Positions 55,033 to 64,000 of a stretch of DNA of 64,000 bases are shown here, in pieces. Under the pieces are notes generated by a model. The model saw nothing but the letters and a program-made list of their open reading frames with translations. It searched no databases and was not told the origin of the DNA. The translations under genes were made by a program, and so were the position numbers. This stretch comes from Mycogone perniciosa (taxonomy: Eukaryota > Ascomycota > Sordariomycetes > Hypocreales > Hypocreaceae), in contig JAOALB010000054.1 of assembly GCA_025331125.1 (NCBI GenBank), positions 222,969 through 286,968 on the forward strand, read 5' to 3'. Numbering within the stretch: the stretch's first letter is position 1; each line of letters starts with the position of its first letter.

Positions 55033-56236
55033 TATCTTTCCTAGTCTCTTTGGCGGATATATAATTCATGCGGCCCAGAAACAATATACGTATAATCCGC
55101 TTAATTTTACGAACTACGAACTACACGTACGAGTAGATCTGTATCGTAATTTCCAGCTCCCTGCTGATCGGCGATCTCCAACAATAACAAGAGCGTGAGA
55201 CATCTAGTCGACGCCAAAAACTGCCCTTCCACGCACCCCACTGCACTGGAGCATAAAGTCCGAGGAAAGACATATGCTGCCATCACAGTAACATTGGAAT
55301 AGGGGCTGGGCAATCCGGGATGTCAATACTCGCCGCTGGCCCTAACCATTTTAAATCACGAGTACGGGCAGCCACGTCTTTTACTATTAATACCTTTCCT
55401 CGTTGGGTAGAATGGCTTGAGTAGGCCTGAGTCAATAGGCTCCCGGTCAGTGTTCCATTTCCCGTCATCCCTCAATCAGTAATACCAATGGGTAAGATTG
55501 TCGACATCTTAACCACAAAGGTCGCTAGGTCGTGCAGCTGTCTCTTGACAGCCTGCTTAATGGGTCTGCATGTCTCAGCCCAGCTCGCACTCAAAGGGGC
55601 CGAGGTCATTTGTCAGGGTAAGGCGTTCAGGTTTATGTCGACATTATTTTTGATCAACATGAAGTTGTGCCTTGGCACCGTTCGCTGCTTCAGCACAATG
55701 TTGCGAGGTATTAATACAGGTAGCTACCCTAGAGAGTCAACCACTAAACCGGGCTGAGACAACGCCACAGGTGGTTTTGTGGCTAGTACTTGTACTCTCG
55801 GTCTGAGATCTCTTTACCAAGACTCAATCATTTCTTCAAGCTCTTTCTACCTTTCTGCCCCAAGGTGTTCATACACAAGTTTACGGAGGATCACCTGAAT
55901 TCAAGCATTTCTTCCACTTGCCATTTCATTCAATTCATCTTGACGCAAATCTGCACACGACTTAGCTCGACCATCTGTACAACTAGCGCTGATGCAGGCC
56001 CTTATCAGATCTAGACGTCAATGGCTAGATATGTCGCAATCTGTATCAATCAATATCGCAACCTTTTCTTTCCTTTCAAACAAAATGACTCCTCGTGGCA
56101 GCCATAGCCTAGACGTTGAGCGTCCCATATGAAGCATTGAGAGAGCCGCCTTGTCAACCTATTGCTTTCATACAGTGCCCTCAGGGAAAAAAGAAAGAAA
56201 AAAGATCCCGCAATCGAAGCGAGGGGCATCATCATC

Positions 56237-57784
56237 ATGCATCCTCTCGTGGCCGCTGAGCTCCAGGGCCAAAGCGAGGACAATATTCCTTTCCGCGCAC
56301 GCACAAATCATGTCCACCGCACCTGGGCGCGCACATTCTCCTCTCTCCCCGAGCTGTATATTCAGCCCGAGTCGCTCGCTGAAGTCGAGAAGGCCGTGAA
56401 TCTGGCGCGGACATGTCGCCGCCGCATCGCCACCACTGGGTGCGGCCACTCGCCATCCAACATCACCTGTACCTCGAGCTGGCTGGTGAATCTGGACAAC
56501 TACAACAAGATCCTCTCGGTGGATAAAGAGACCGGAGTCGTGGTGATGCAGAGCGGCATCCGCCTGTATGCCCTGTGCGAGGAGCTGGAGCGACATGGCC
56601 TTGCGATGCCGAACCTGGGCAGTATAAACCAGCAATCCATTGCCGGCGCCATATCCACGGGCACGCATGGTAGCACTCTCTACCATGGTCTCATGTCCGA
56701 GGACATCCTCGCTCTGAAGATTACTCTCGCCAACGGCACTACCCAATCCTGCTCCAAGGACGAGAATTCCGAGCTATTCCGAGCTGCTCTCCTCTCACTC
56801 GGTGCTCTAGGCATCATCACCGAGGTCACATTCCGCGGTGTGCCGGCTTTCACCCTTAAGTGGAAGCAAACTATCGACGCCGATACTAAAGTGTTAGACA
56901 CTTGGTCAAAAGACCTCTGGACCCGAAGCGAGTTTGTTCGAGTATGGTGGTTCCCCTACACTCGTCGCGCTGTCGTCTGGCAAGCAGAGAAGACCACAGA
57001 ACCACACGTCGATCCCCCCATGAGCTACTATGATGGCTCTCTAGGCTACTATGTCTACCACAACCTCCTCTACCTTGCACAGTATGCCCCTCGTATCCTG
57101 CCCTGGGTCGAATGGTTCGTCTTCGGCATGCAATACGGCTTCCCCAACGGCTCAACCACAGCTGCTATCCAACCAAGCCGCAAAGCCCTCCTCATGAACT
57201 GCCTCTACTCCCAATTCGTCAACGAATGGGCCATCCCCTTGCACAAAGGCCCCGAGGCCCTCCGCAGGCTCTCTTCCTGGCTCAATAACCTCACCCCCAA
57301 CGACCCAGACTACGTCCCCCACAACATCCCCTTCTCTGCCGAGGGACTCTATGTCCACGCCCCCGTCGAAGTCCGCGTCAGCGACACAACCCTCACCTCC
57401 AACGCCCGTCCTTTCCTCGACCCAACTGCCCACGATGGGCCAACACTCTACCTCAACGCCACTCTGTACAGGCCTTACTGGCGCGACCCGCCTTGCCGAG
57501 CGCGGTACTACGAGGCCTTTGAGTGGCTCATGAAGGACATGGGAGGCCGCCCCCACTGGGCGAAGAACTTTGAAACCCACCGCCCAGAGATTGAGACATT
57601 CTACGGTCAGAACCTCGATGACTTCCGGAGGATCAGAGACGGAGCTGATCCAGAGGGCATGTTTGTCGGACCATGGCACAGAAGCCGCATCTTGGCTGAG
57701 GGTGCCGACTTTAAGCTGGAGGAGATCGAGGTGGCAAGGAGGAAGACCGTCAGTGATGGTATTACAACGTACGGGGAGATCTAG
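56237..57784 (+). CDS. ALO1: D-arabinono-1,4-lactone oxidase
   Basis: FAD enzyme oxidising D-arabinono-1,4-lactone to dehydro-D-arabinono-1,4-lactone (D-erythroascorbate), a fungal antioxidant, in mitochondrial membranes. Single exon, 515 aa from the ATG at 56237 (MHPLVAAELQGQ), which matches the usual fungal start; the frame is open back to 56162 but adds only a Lys/Arg-rich stretch. The N-terminal FAD domain has TTGCGHSPS, where H71 is the position of covalent FAD attachment in relatives, and ISTGTHGSTLYHG. The ALO C-terminal domain follows, with VRVWWFPYTRRAVVWQAEKT, a central hydrophobic segment (YVYHNLLYLAQYAPRILPWV), and the characteristic HWAK near the end (GGRPHWAKNFE). Length and all motifs fit an intact enzyme. 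Confidence 0.95.
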   Translation: MHPLVAAELQGQSEDNIPFRARTNHVHRTWARTFSSLPELYIQPESLAEVEKAVNLARTCRRRIATTGCGHSPSNITCTSSWLVNLDNYNKILSVDKETGVVVMQSGIRLYALCEELERHGLAMPNLGSINQQSIAGAISTGTHGSTLYHGLMSEDILALKITLANGTTQSCSKDENSELFRAALLSLGALGIITEVTFRGVPAFTLKWKQTIDADTKVLDTWSKDLWTRSEFVRVWWFPYTRRAVVWQAEKTTEPHVDPPMSYYDGSLGYYVYHNLLYLAQYAPRILPWVEWFVFGMQYGFPNGSTTAAIQPSRKALLMNCLYSQFVNEWAIPLHKGPEALRRLSSWLNNLTPNDPDYVPHNIPFSAEGLYVHAPVEVRVSDTTLTSNARPFLDPTAHDGPTLYLNATLYRPYWRDPPCRARYYEAFEWLMKDMGGRPHWAKNFETHRPEIETFYGQNLDDFRRIRDGADPEGMFVGPWHRSRILAEGADFKLEEIEVARRKTVSDGITTYGEI

Positions 57785-58132
57785 AAGTTGATCCTCGGCG
57801 AACTAGAGGGCCTCCCTGCCTTTTATGTGCTGTTGATATGGATGAGATTGATGAATAGGAGAAGCTGAGGAGGATGCTTTCCTGCGGAATTAGGGGGGGA
57901 AATGTCACTCGATATTCATTCATCTTGATACACTTGACTGCATGAGATTATCTCCTGGACAAATGCAACGCTAGAAATAGTACAAAAGTTGAACACCTTG
58001 TGGATAAAGTTGCCAACAAAACCGCACATCAACTTCTTCATACATCCATACATACATAGTAACAATGGCAAGCAAAAAGGATGACAAAAAAGCGAAATCG
58101 ATATGATCAAAGATGCAAAAAGAGAAATTGAG
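57785..58132. other. Intergenic: ALO1 3' flank to tRNA-Glu
   Basis: 348 bp; nothing recognised besides the presumed 3' UTR. Confidence 0.5.
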
Positions 58133-58212
58133 CTCCGATACTGGGAATCGAACCCAGGGCTGCTCGGCACTTGGATGAGAGCGAGCGATGTTAGCCACTA
58201 CACCATATCGGA
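58133..58212 (-). tRNA. tRNA-Glu(CTC) with 8-nt intron
   Basis: 80 nt on the minus strand. The acceptor stem TCCGATA/TATCGGA is perfect and discriminator is G. The D arm is GTGT-AGTGGCTA-ACAT. The anticodon stem GCTCG/CGAGC encloses CTCTCA, an 8-nt intron and C. The T arm is CTGGG-TTCGATT-CCCAG. Anticodon CTC decodes GAG. The body matches fungal tRNA-Glu closely. Confidence 0.92.
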
Positions 58213-58764
58213 TGCAACTGCTTGTTCATACCAAGGATAATCCTACCATGATATATATCTTCATTCCGTGAATCGATGAAGCGAGTAAATGTTAGTTCGG
58301 GGCGCACCATCTTTTGCGTCTTGCGGTTCCATTCAGAAGTGACTGAACCAACAGTTTAGATATACACTTGCCATACGAAGTATAGGTAGTCATAAGATAA
58401 TACCATTCTTAACCGTATTAATGTTTTTTATATTAGACATCCGACATCGGACACTCATCATCGGGGAACCTGATTCTTTAAGATACCTAATATTTAATGT
58501 CATTGCATTTGACTAAAACCATTGCCTTCACGGCAAACACTTGGACAGTGCAAGCCGATGTCGAAAGAGTGTATTCTGTACACTTCTGGTCTTACGATGC
58601 CTTCCGATTGTCCGTTTATGGCTTCACAGAGTCCTCGAGTTGGAAATTCAGTACTCTGCACAGCGGCTATTAAGCATATAGAAGGTTTTTATATATCTGA
58701 AATATCTGCGATACTATATCAAAATATCGCCGCTTTCGTGAACAGCGAGCTTCCAATACACGTC
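58213..58764. other. Intergenic: tRNA-Glu upstream flank and F-box gene 3' flank
   Basis: About 550 bp, AT-rich; a TACGAAGTA variant of the heptamer lies near 58376. No gene seen. Confidence 0.5.
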
Positions 58765-60146
58765 TCAAAGCAGCCTTCTCCGCTCGGCAATTGCCTGATT
58801 CAACTCCTCCAATGCCCGACTGTCATCTTCCAGGCGGTCTTTGGCGGGATCAATCATCCGGATAGCTCTATTCACATTCCCCCCAAAGTCACGCATCCGA
58901 CAGCTAGTGGGTGAGTTCCCAATACACGCAGCGACATAGCGTTCTTCAGAAAGCTCGTTGGTCAACCACTCCGGACGCTTGTAGGTGAGGCCGTATTCGC
59001 TGTGATGTAAACAGAAGTCTACTAGGTGTAGCACCGAGGTGCGTATCTTATCCAAGACCTGTCCCCATGTGCCGGAGAATGTGTAAGGAGAACCGTTTGT
59101 GGAGCCGATACCGAAGGCCCAGTCGGGTTGCTGAACCCAGTCGTGCATAGGGATCTTCCATTCCTCTACCAACTGATGGTTCACCTCAATGTGGGTGCAA
59201 ATATAGCAGTTGTCTAGACGCAGTGACTGCAGTAAAGTTGACGACAGCAGCCAATCAAATTGGTTGTGATGTGCCATCAGGAAGTTGCCCAACACCAATG
59301 TCTTGAGATGGGGGAAGACAAGACCATGGCCATCAAATGTGCCGGGCGCGACACCCCACGTTGTCTGAAAATACAGTGTCAACGAGGTGAGCCTCTCTGC
59401 GAAAGCAGGGAGCATGATATTTTGCAAAAAGGGCTCAAAGGTCTGCGTTCAATACGCTCCAAGTCTTGATCAGGGCCATGCTCGTTGTGCTCTTCCTGGA
59501 TCATGAGGTTCAGCTGGTTGATATCCCTGGTCGCTTCCTTGAACAAGTCCGACGCGATCATGTCTGGTATGGGCAGATTCTGTAGGTTCTCAATGGTCAA
59601 AGATCGAATCGTGCGAGAGTCCTTGTCGCGGGTACGGTCTATCATAGCCTTAAAGACGGCCTCGAGGAAGTATCGGCGCGGTGCCATCTTCTCGACATGA
59701 GTATCCCAATCACCATTGTTTTCCACGCCCCAGCAGTATTTGGAAAAGCGCAGATACAGCGACTTGAGGTTCTTCAGTTCTGAGATTCGAGCAATGGAAT
59801 CAGTGAATTCCTCCCATTCACCCTGCTCCCACACCATCCAATCCTCGTAATCACGCTCCAAAAAGTCATCCGCACTGCTGTGAAGAACAGCGTGCTGAGC
59901 GACGTTTCTAATCATTTCATTATCTAGCATGTCGTTCCAGACAGTGAAGGCTTCATCGGTGTGCTTCAGAGAGACTGTCTTGAAAACATATTGACTGGCG
60001 ACTTCGTTCCATTGCCGGCAGACCTGGCGGGCGTTATACACGTCCTGGAAATTGGTCTCCGTGTCTGGATCTGTATCGTCATCAGGCTCGGGCAGATGGC
60101 CCATGATGAGGCTAAGGATTTCTGTGGAGAGGCTCTTAATCTCCAT
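58765..60146 (-). pseudogene. F-box protein gene interrupted by a single-base frameshift
   Basis: The first frame runs from the ATG at 60146 with an F-box at residues 3-45 (IKSLSTEILSLIMGHLPEPD, then YNARQVCRQWNEVA) and a long helical region through QLNLMIQEEHNEHGPDQDLE. At about 59436-59446 this frame goes wrong and stops soon after, at 59379. The homologous continuation (PAFAERLTSLTLYFQTTWGV, FPHLKTLVLGNFLMAHHNQF, LDNCYICTHIEV) is read one base out of register, starting right at the junction and running to 58765. The two parts together have the length and order of a normal fungal F-box protein of about 460 aa. No intron can account for the shift. Either a recent one-base deletion or a sequencing error; the lack of any other stop says the lesion is recent or false. 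Confidence 0.8.
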
Positions 60147-61413
60147 TATACGAGTAAGGATGAGTAAGGAAGATGGAACTGCTTTGGTCGGTGATGGGGA
60201 TAGGGTATTTATATATGTAAGTGTCGTAGCTGAAGGTATTATTTTAAAATAATAATAAGAGCTTTATAATGAACTGAATAATTTCATAATAATATAATAT
60301 TATAAAAATAGTCGTAAAGTTTTGATAACGAAGTTCATAGCTATGTTTGGAGCAATATAGGACTTTATTTACTTTTTTCCAAGTACGCTAATAAAACGTA
60401 AATGAGCAGTCAAGTACCTGTAGGTAACTACTGGTCAACACTGGCAATTATATGTTTTTTTGCCGCATATTAACTGCCTTTAGGAGCGGAATTTTGTATA
60501 TCTTCTATTTTCACCTTACCCCTAACAAGAGCCCCAAAAGAAAGTGTCAGTTCGCAAAAAGTAACAAAATCATACCGTAAGAATAAACGTCAAGGCCATT
60601 TTACATGAATACACGTGAGTGAGAACTTGCATCCAACTCCCTCTCCTGTTTCCCGCAGACTCCCAACGGAATTTCGTCATCTTCATCTCCTCCAAACTCC
60701 CCGCTGCCAGCGAGCAAACAATACGCCCTCCTTAAGCAAGCGAGTTTACCAGCAAACATTAAGCACCATCAAGACTTGATCTACTACCAAAGACGGATAA
60801 GACAACTTGATGAGTGTGTGGTCTCTCCTCCGTTCCTGCTTGTCGTGAGAGTGAGCCATAAGAAAGCCAACCAGAATCGAACGTAAACAATATGAACAAT
60901 GCATAAGAAAACAAGGAACTGGAGCAAAAAAAAGAAAGAGAAAAACACCTCGCATGCCAGCCAATGCAGCTCATCGCCAATCTATCTACCCACAGCCTCT
61001 GATGCCTTCTTTTCTAGGTCATGTCCCACGAGAAGAAACTGTGTATCTCGCATTCCTTGCGCCAAGGGGGGGAGCGTCCATGAACAATGGCGACATATCT
61101 TCTGTCGAGCCTATTATGCCTCATAAACGTCAAGAGGAGCAAAAACACAGCGCCAAGCAACAACCCCTTTGTTCCAAAATGCAATTTGTGTGCGACGGGC
61201 CGTAATCATAGCGGGTCATCGAGCCCTATGTAACAGAATGGTCGAAATATCAACGTGGAGGAAAATGATGTCGTAAACGGGCACCGCGCTTTGCAAGAAA
61301 ATCCCACCCAATGTAGTACAGCCCGTTCAGGATAAGCTCAATCTGGCGCCAAACGAAAGATAAGGACTCATAATTACAGGAGTCATTGAAGAAACGACTG
61401 ATCAGTCCGATTC
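60147..61413. other. Intergenic: F-box gene upstream and coiled-coil gene 3' flank
   Basis: About 1.3 kb, including a very AT-rich stretch at about 60235-60320 (TAATAATAA-like words). No gene or RNA recognised. Confidence 0.5.
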
Positions 61414-63642
61414 CTATATGCGACCTTGACTGGCGCTTGTTCGACTCCGCTCATCCTCCTCTTCGATGACATCGCTCAGTCGGGTTGGGTGATGATGCCG
61501 TGGCACTGTTTCCCATCCTGGCGTCCCATACCCCTGGCCAGTGTAGTCTTGAGGGTGCGAGTAAGCACCAGTCCATTGCCCCTGGGGGGCAGATGATGAG
61601 GGCTCTTGGCTAGGGTTGGTGGTGGCAGGCGTGTCATAATCTTCTAGATCCACATCAGAACCTGTATACGAAGAGGGCGGTGCAGCGAAGGGAATCTTGT
61701 TTCCGTGCACGTCTAGGATGAAGTTCCCTTGCGCATCGATAACGTACTCACCTTCGCTGTAGCCGCCCTCAGAGCCACCGCCCGTACGACGGCTAGTGTC
61801 CTGATGGCCAGGTTGGTATTGTCCAGCGCTACTAGAGCCGGCTGTAGGTGAGGCCTGGGCCTGAGCTTGAGCTGCTTGGGCTTGCTCGATTGAATAAGGT
61901 TGCCTATAGTCAGCCTGATAGGGTGCATGCTCTCGAGTGCTGCCATGACGGCTAGGACCCTGTGTCATCGGAACTACTTGAACGCCACCGACAATAGTAG
62001 GATGCCCTGACTGGAGGGAAAAGGTCCTATCACGCTCCTCTTGCTCGCGCCGCCCGAGTTCTTCCCAGGCTCGCCGCGCCTCCTCTTTTGAGATGGAAAG
62101 TTCTTTTCGCATCTCCACTAGTTGCTTCTGAGTCTTGGATACTCCTCGCTCGTGGTCAACGGCCTCGCGAATGGCCTGTTCACGGTCTCTCCTCTCCTTC
62201 TCCAGAGCGGCCTCCAGCATTGCATTAACTTCATGGGCGCGCTCAAGCTCGGCTCTCGTCTCAAAGAACCATCTTTGGAACTTGCGCTCAGAGCTGGCGC
62301 GGAGCCGCTGTAGCTCGACCACAGCGTGGAAGAGGTTGGCACCCGCTGCGGAGAGATCGGTGACTTGTCGAGCTAATTGCTGACTCAGGGGATCACGGTT
62401 TATTTCATCCTTGTTCTGCTCGAGCTTACGGATCCAATAGCTGGTCAATCCCTCCCAATGCGCCGACAATGTTTCCCACCGTTCGAACGCATGAGGAAAG
62501 GAGTTTCGCGGTTTTGACGGGTCAATACCTTGACCCGCCGACTCGCCAGGACGAAGACTAGAAGTAGGCCGCTGTGGTTGCTGCGAACCTGTGGCTTGGA
62601 AGACCTGAGGAGGCGAATGCTGGCTGACAGTGGCGTGTGACGGCCGCTGTTGATGTTGCAGTTGTGTTGGTATTGTTTGGGTGGTTGCACCCCGAGGGGG
62701 CTGTGATGTTTCTGCAACCCCTTGGCCCTGGCGAGGACTAAGGGGCTGCTGTGTCTCGGTAGTGATGTCTTGCCCAGCAGCAACGCCAGCAGCTCGACGC
62801 TCCCCAGATCTCCGTCGCGCTTCTTCCAACAGGCGCGCCTCCTGTTCAGCACGAGTCCGTTCCAATGCCTGCTGTTCGGCCTCTGCTCTCTGCCGTGCCT
62901 CTCGTGCTGCCCGCTCTTGCATGATCATCCTAGGACCCCTAATGCCTGAGGGAGAACTTGTTGGTGCGGGTGCAGCAGTCGGGCGACGAGGGGCTGCTGG
63001 GCCGGTGCCATTCGACGTGGCAGGGATGCCACCTGTCATCAGGTCAGACATGCTTGCGTTTTCCTCAAAGAAATCCGGTGTGAAGGGATAGGGATGTCGC
63101 AGCGCCTCCTCAAGGGTGTAGAGTATTGCGCTATGAGTATGCTTGGAGATTCGGAGGGCCGCTGGCAGATCCTTGCGATTGGAAGAATGCGCCGCGGTGG
63201 TGTTCGGCTGGTTCTGGAGGTTTACAGGGTCAGAAGACTCTGCGTTGGGCGCCTCGGTCGGATTATGCGGCTGTCGTCGGCGACCGTCTTGATCTCGGGC
63301 TCCGTCAAACAAGGACAGTCCAAGCCCAGCGATAGAAGATTCAGAAGCGTCGGCTAGAGATACAATGCTGGGATAGAAGCCAGCTGAGGCTGCAGCAATG
63401 TGCACCCGGCGCGGCGCGGGGCTGGGGGAGGTATCGAGGTTCGGCGTTCGACGGAGGACTCGTTGTTGGAAAGACGGGGTAGAGAGTCTGCTGATGGGAT
63501 CCTGTGGTGTATGCAGCAGCGTCGTCTGCTGGCGTTGCTTGGGTAAGGGCGTTTGCTCGTGTATCTCGTAGCGGTCGTTAAAAGCTGAAGGTCGTTGGGA
63601 CAGGTCTGCGGCGCTGCCTGGGGTCGAGGGGTAGGTTGACAA
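61414..63642 (-). CDS. Large disordered/coiled-coil fungal protein of unknown function
   Basis: Single exon, 742 aa. The N-terminal 200 residues are Ser/Pro/Thr-rich with a conserved-looking segment SILYTLEEALRHPYPFTPDF-like near 185-205. A Glu/Arg/Ala-rich helix (about 245-285, ERAAREARQRAEAEQQALER) is followed by a Gln/Pro-rich linker. A second helical block begins with FERWETLSAHWEGLTSYWIR near 395 and runs as coiled coil to about 555 (RAELERAHEVNAMLEAALEK). The tail has EYVIDAQGNFILDVHGNKIP and ends acidic with EEEDERSRTSASQGRI. No signal peptide, membrane segment or enzyme motif. I do not recognise the family; the build suggests a scaffold or cytoskeletal protein, which is inference. Confidence 0.8.
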   Translation of the reverse strand: MSTYPSTPGSAADLSQRPSAFNDRYEIHEQTPLPKQRQQTTLLHTPQDPISRLSTPSFQQRVLRRTPNLDTSPSPAPRRVHIAAASAGFYPSIVSLADASESSIAGLGLSLFDGARDQDGRRRQPHNPTEAPNAESSDPVNLQNQPNTTAAHSSNRKDLPAALRISKHTHSAILYTLEEALRHPYPFTPDFFEENASMSDLMTGGIPATSNGTGPAAPRRPTAAPAPTSSPSGIRGPRMIMQERAAREARQRAEAEQQALERTRAEQEARLLEEARRRSGERRAAGVAAGQDITTETQQPLSPRQGQGVAETSQPPRGATTQTIPTQLQHQQRPSHATVSQHSPPQVFQATGSQQPQRPTSSLRPGESAGQGIDPSKPRNSFPHAFERWETLSAHWEGLTSYWIRKLEQNKDEINRDPLSQQLARQVTDLSAAGANLFHAVVELQRLRASSERKFQRWFFETRAELERAHEVNAMLEAALEKERRDREQAIREAVDHERGVSKTQKQLVEMRKELSISKEEARRAWEELGRREQEERDRTFSLQSGHPTIVGGVQVVPMTQGPSRHGSTREHAPYQADYRQPYSIEQAQAAQAQAQASPTAGSSSAGQYQPGHQDTSRRTGGGSEGGYSEGEYVIDAQGNFILDVHGNKIPFAAPPSSYTGSDVDLEDYDTPATTNPSQEPSSSAPQGQWTGAYSHPQDYTGQGYGTPGWETVPRHHHPTRLSDVIEEEDERSRTSASQGRI

Positions 63643-64000
63643 GTTGATAGATCACCACCAGAGCTGGCTGGTGGTGATGTCAGTTAGAGGAAGAGCGTTT
63701 GCGATTGCTAGCGGAGAGAGCGGCCAGGTCGCATCCAGTGTGCTTCGACAACGCCCAAGAAACTTGGATCTTGTATCTCAAGCTTGGAGCTTAGACAGCA
63801 AGATTTGGTGGTGTGCTGCACCAAACGGAATGGAGGCAGGAAAGGGGTCCAAGACGTAAGAGTCGTTCCAGGGCGAGAAAATCAGGGTGCGTAGGCCCAA
63901 TGCCTGGTTGAGGTGTTGGAAGAACGTGGGCTTTGGCCACAGCAGCGCAGGGCGATGGAGCGACAGACAGCGCAAAGTGCCCCCCCCCGCCGGGGGGGGG
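63643..64000. other. Upstream region of coiled-coil gene and window end
   Basis: About 360 bp upstream of the coiled-coil gene's start, ending in the C9/G9 inverted repeat listed separately. Confidence 0.5.
63980..64000. repeat. C9-GCC-G9 inverted repeat at the window end
   Basis: Nine C, then GCC, then nine G fill the last 21 bases. It does not resemble a TTAGGG telomere. It may mark a contig end with low-complexity or artefactual sequence. Confidence 0.6.

Larger units (their letters stand above)
54604..56236. other. Intergenic between small secreted protein gene and ALO1
   Basis: About 1.6 kb. Contains the TATA box of the secreted protein gene, a TACGGAGTAC element near 54873, and a 12-bp tandem repeat (54979-55032). 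The ORF at 55488-55757 is not convincing. Confidence 0.5.

Noticed and set aside
55488..55757. 89-aa ORF with a hydrophobic stretch upstream of ALO1
   Set aside because: Could hint at a third secreted protein, but no proper N-terminal signal peptide and no consistent exon continuation.

Overview
The window is nuclear DNA of a filamentous ascomycete. Genes are broken by 50-240 bp introns with GT(A/G)NGT donors and CTAAC-type branch points. Gene content (Leu4, Kap95, Rec8, Mrs6/REP, Rrp43, MoaE-type molybdopterin synthase, Alo1, bZIP-DUF3425, GPI-type aspartic protease, FRE-type reductase) is typical of Sordariomycetes. The style of the proteins and the frequent intergenic heptamer GTACTCC suggest Hypocreales; the genus cannot be fixed from sequence alone.

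Layout. 0-24 kb is a housekeeping block: 3' end of phosphofructokinase, a DUF8035-like Arg/Ser-rich protein, 2-isopropylmalate synthase, importin beta-1, an F-box protein, the meiotic kleisin Rec8, Rab escort protein and exosome subunit Rrp43. 25-45 kb mixes housekeeping and surface or secreted functions: a ferric-reductase-like membrane protein, a small cystine-knot-like secreted peptide, an unrecognised small gene, the large molybdopterin synthase subunit divergent from an RBM5/10-type splicing factor, a yapsin-like aspartic protease, a peroxisomal acyl-CoA thioesterase and an OSBP-type lipid transfer protein with a FFAT motif. 46-60 kb is more accessory: F-box/ankyrin protein, a short-chain dehydrogenase divergent from a bZIP-DUF3425 regulator, two intron-bearing tRNAs, a second small secreted protein, D-arabinono-lactone oxidase and a frameshifted F-box gene. 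A coiled-coil protein and a GC-rich inverted repeat close the window.

No secondary-metabolite cluster, CRISPR, rRNA or intact transposon is visible. The most interesting items are the two small secreted proteins (29.9 and 54.1-54.6 kb), a thioesterase whose peroxisomal signal lies entirely beyond a microsatellite-bearing last intron, two CCG-N4-CGG (Leu3-type) sites before LEU4, a GC-AG intron in LEU4, and a dispersed GTACTCCGTAC-type intergenic repeat. Exon borders were read by eye from splice signals, frame and family conservation; no search was run.
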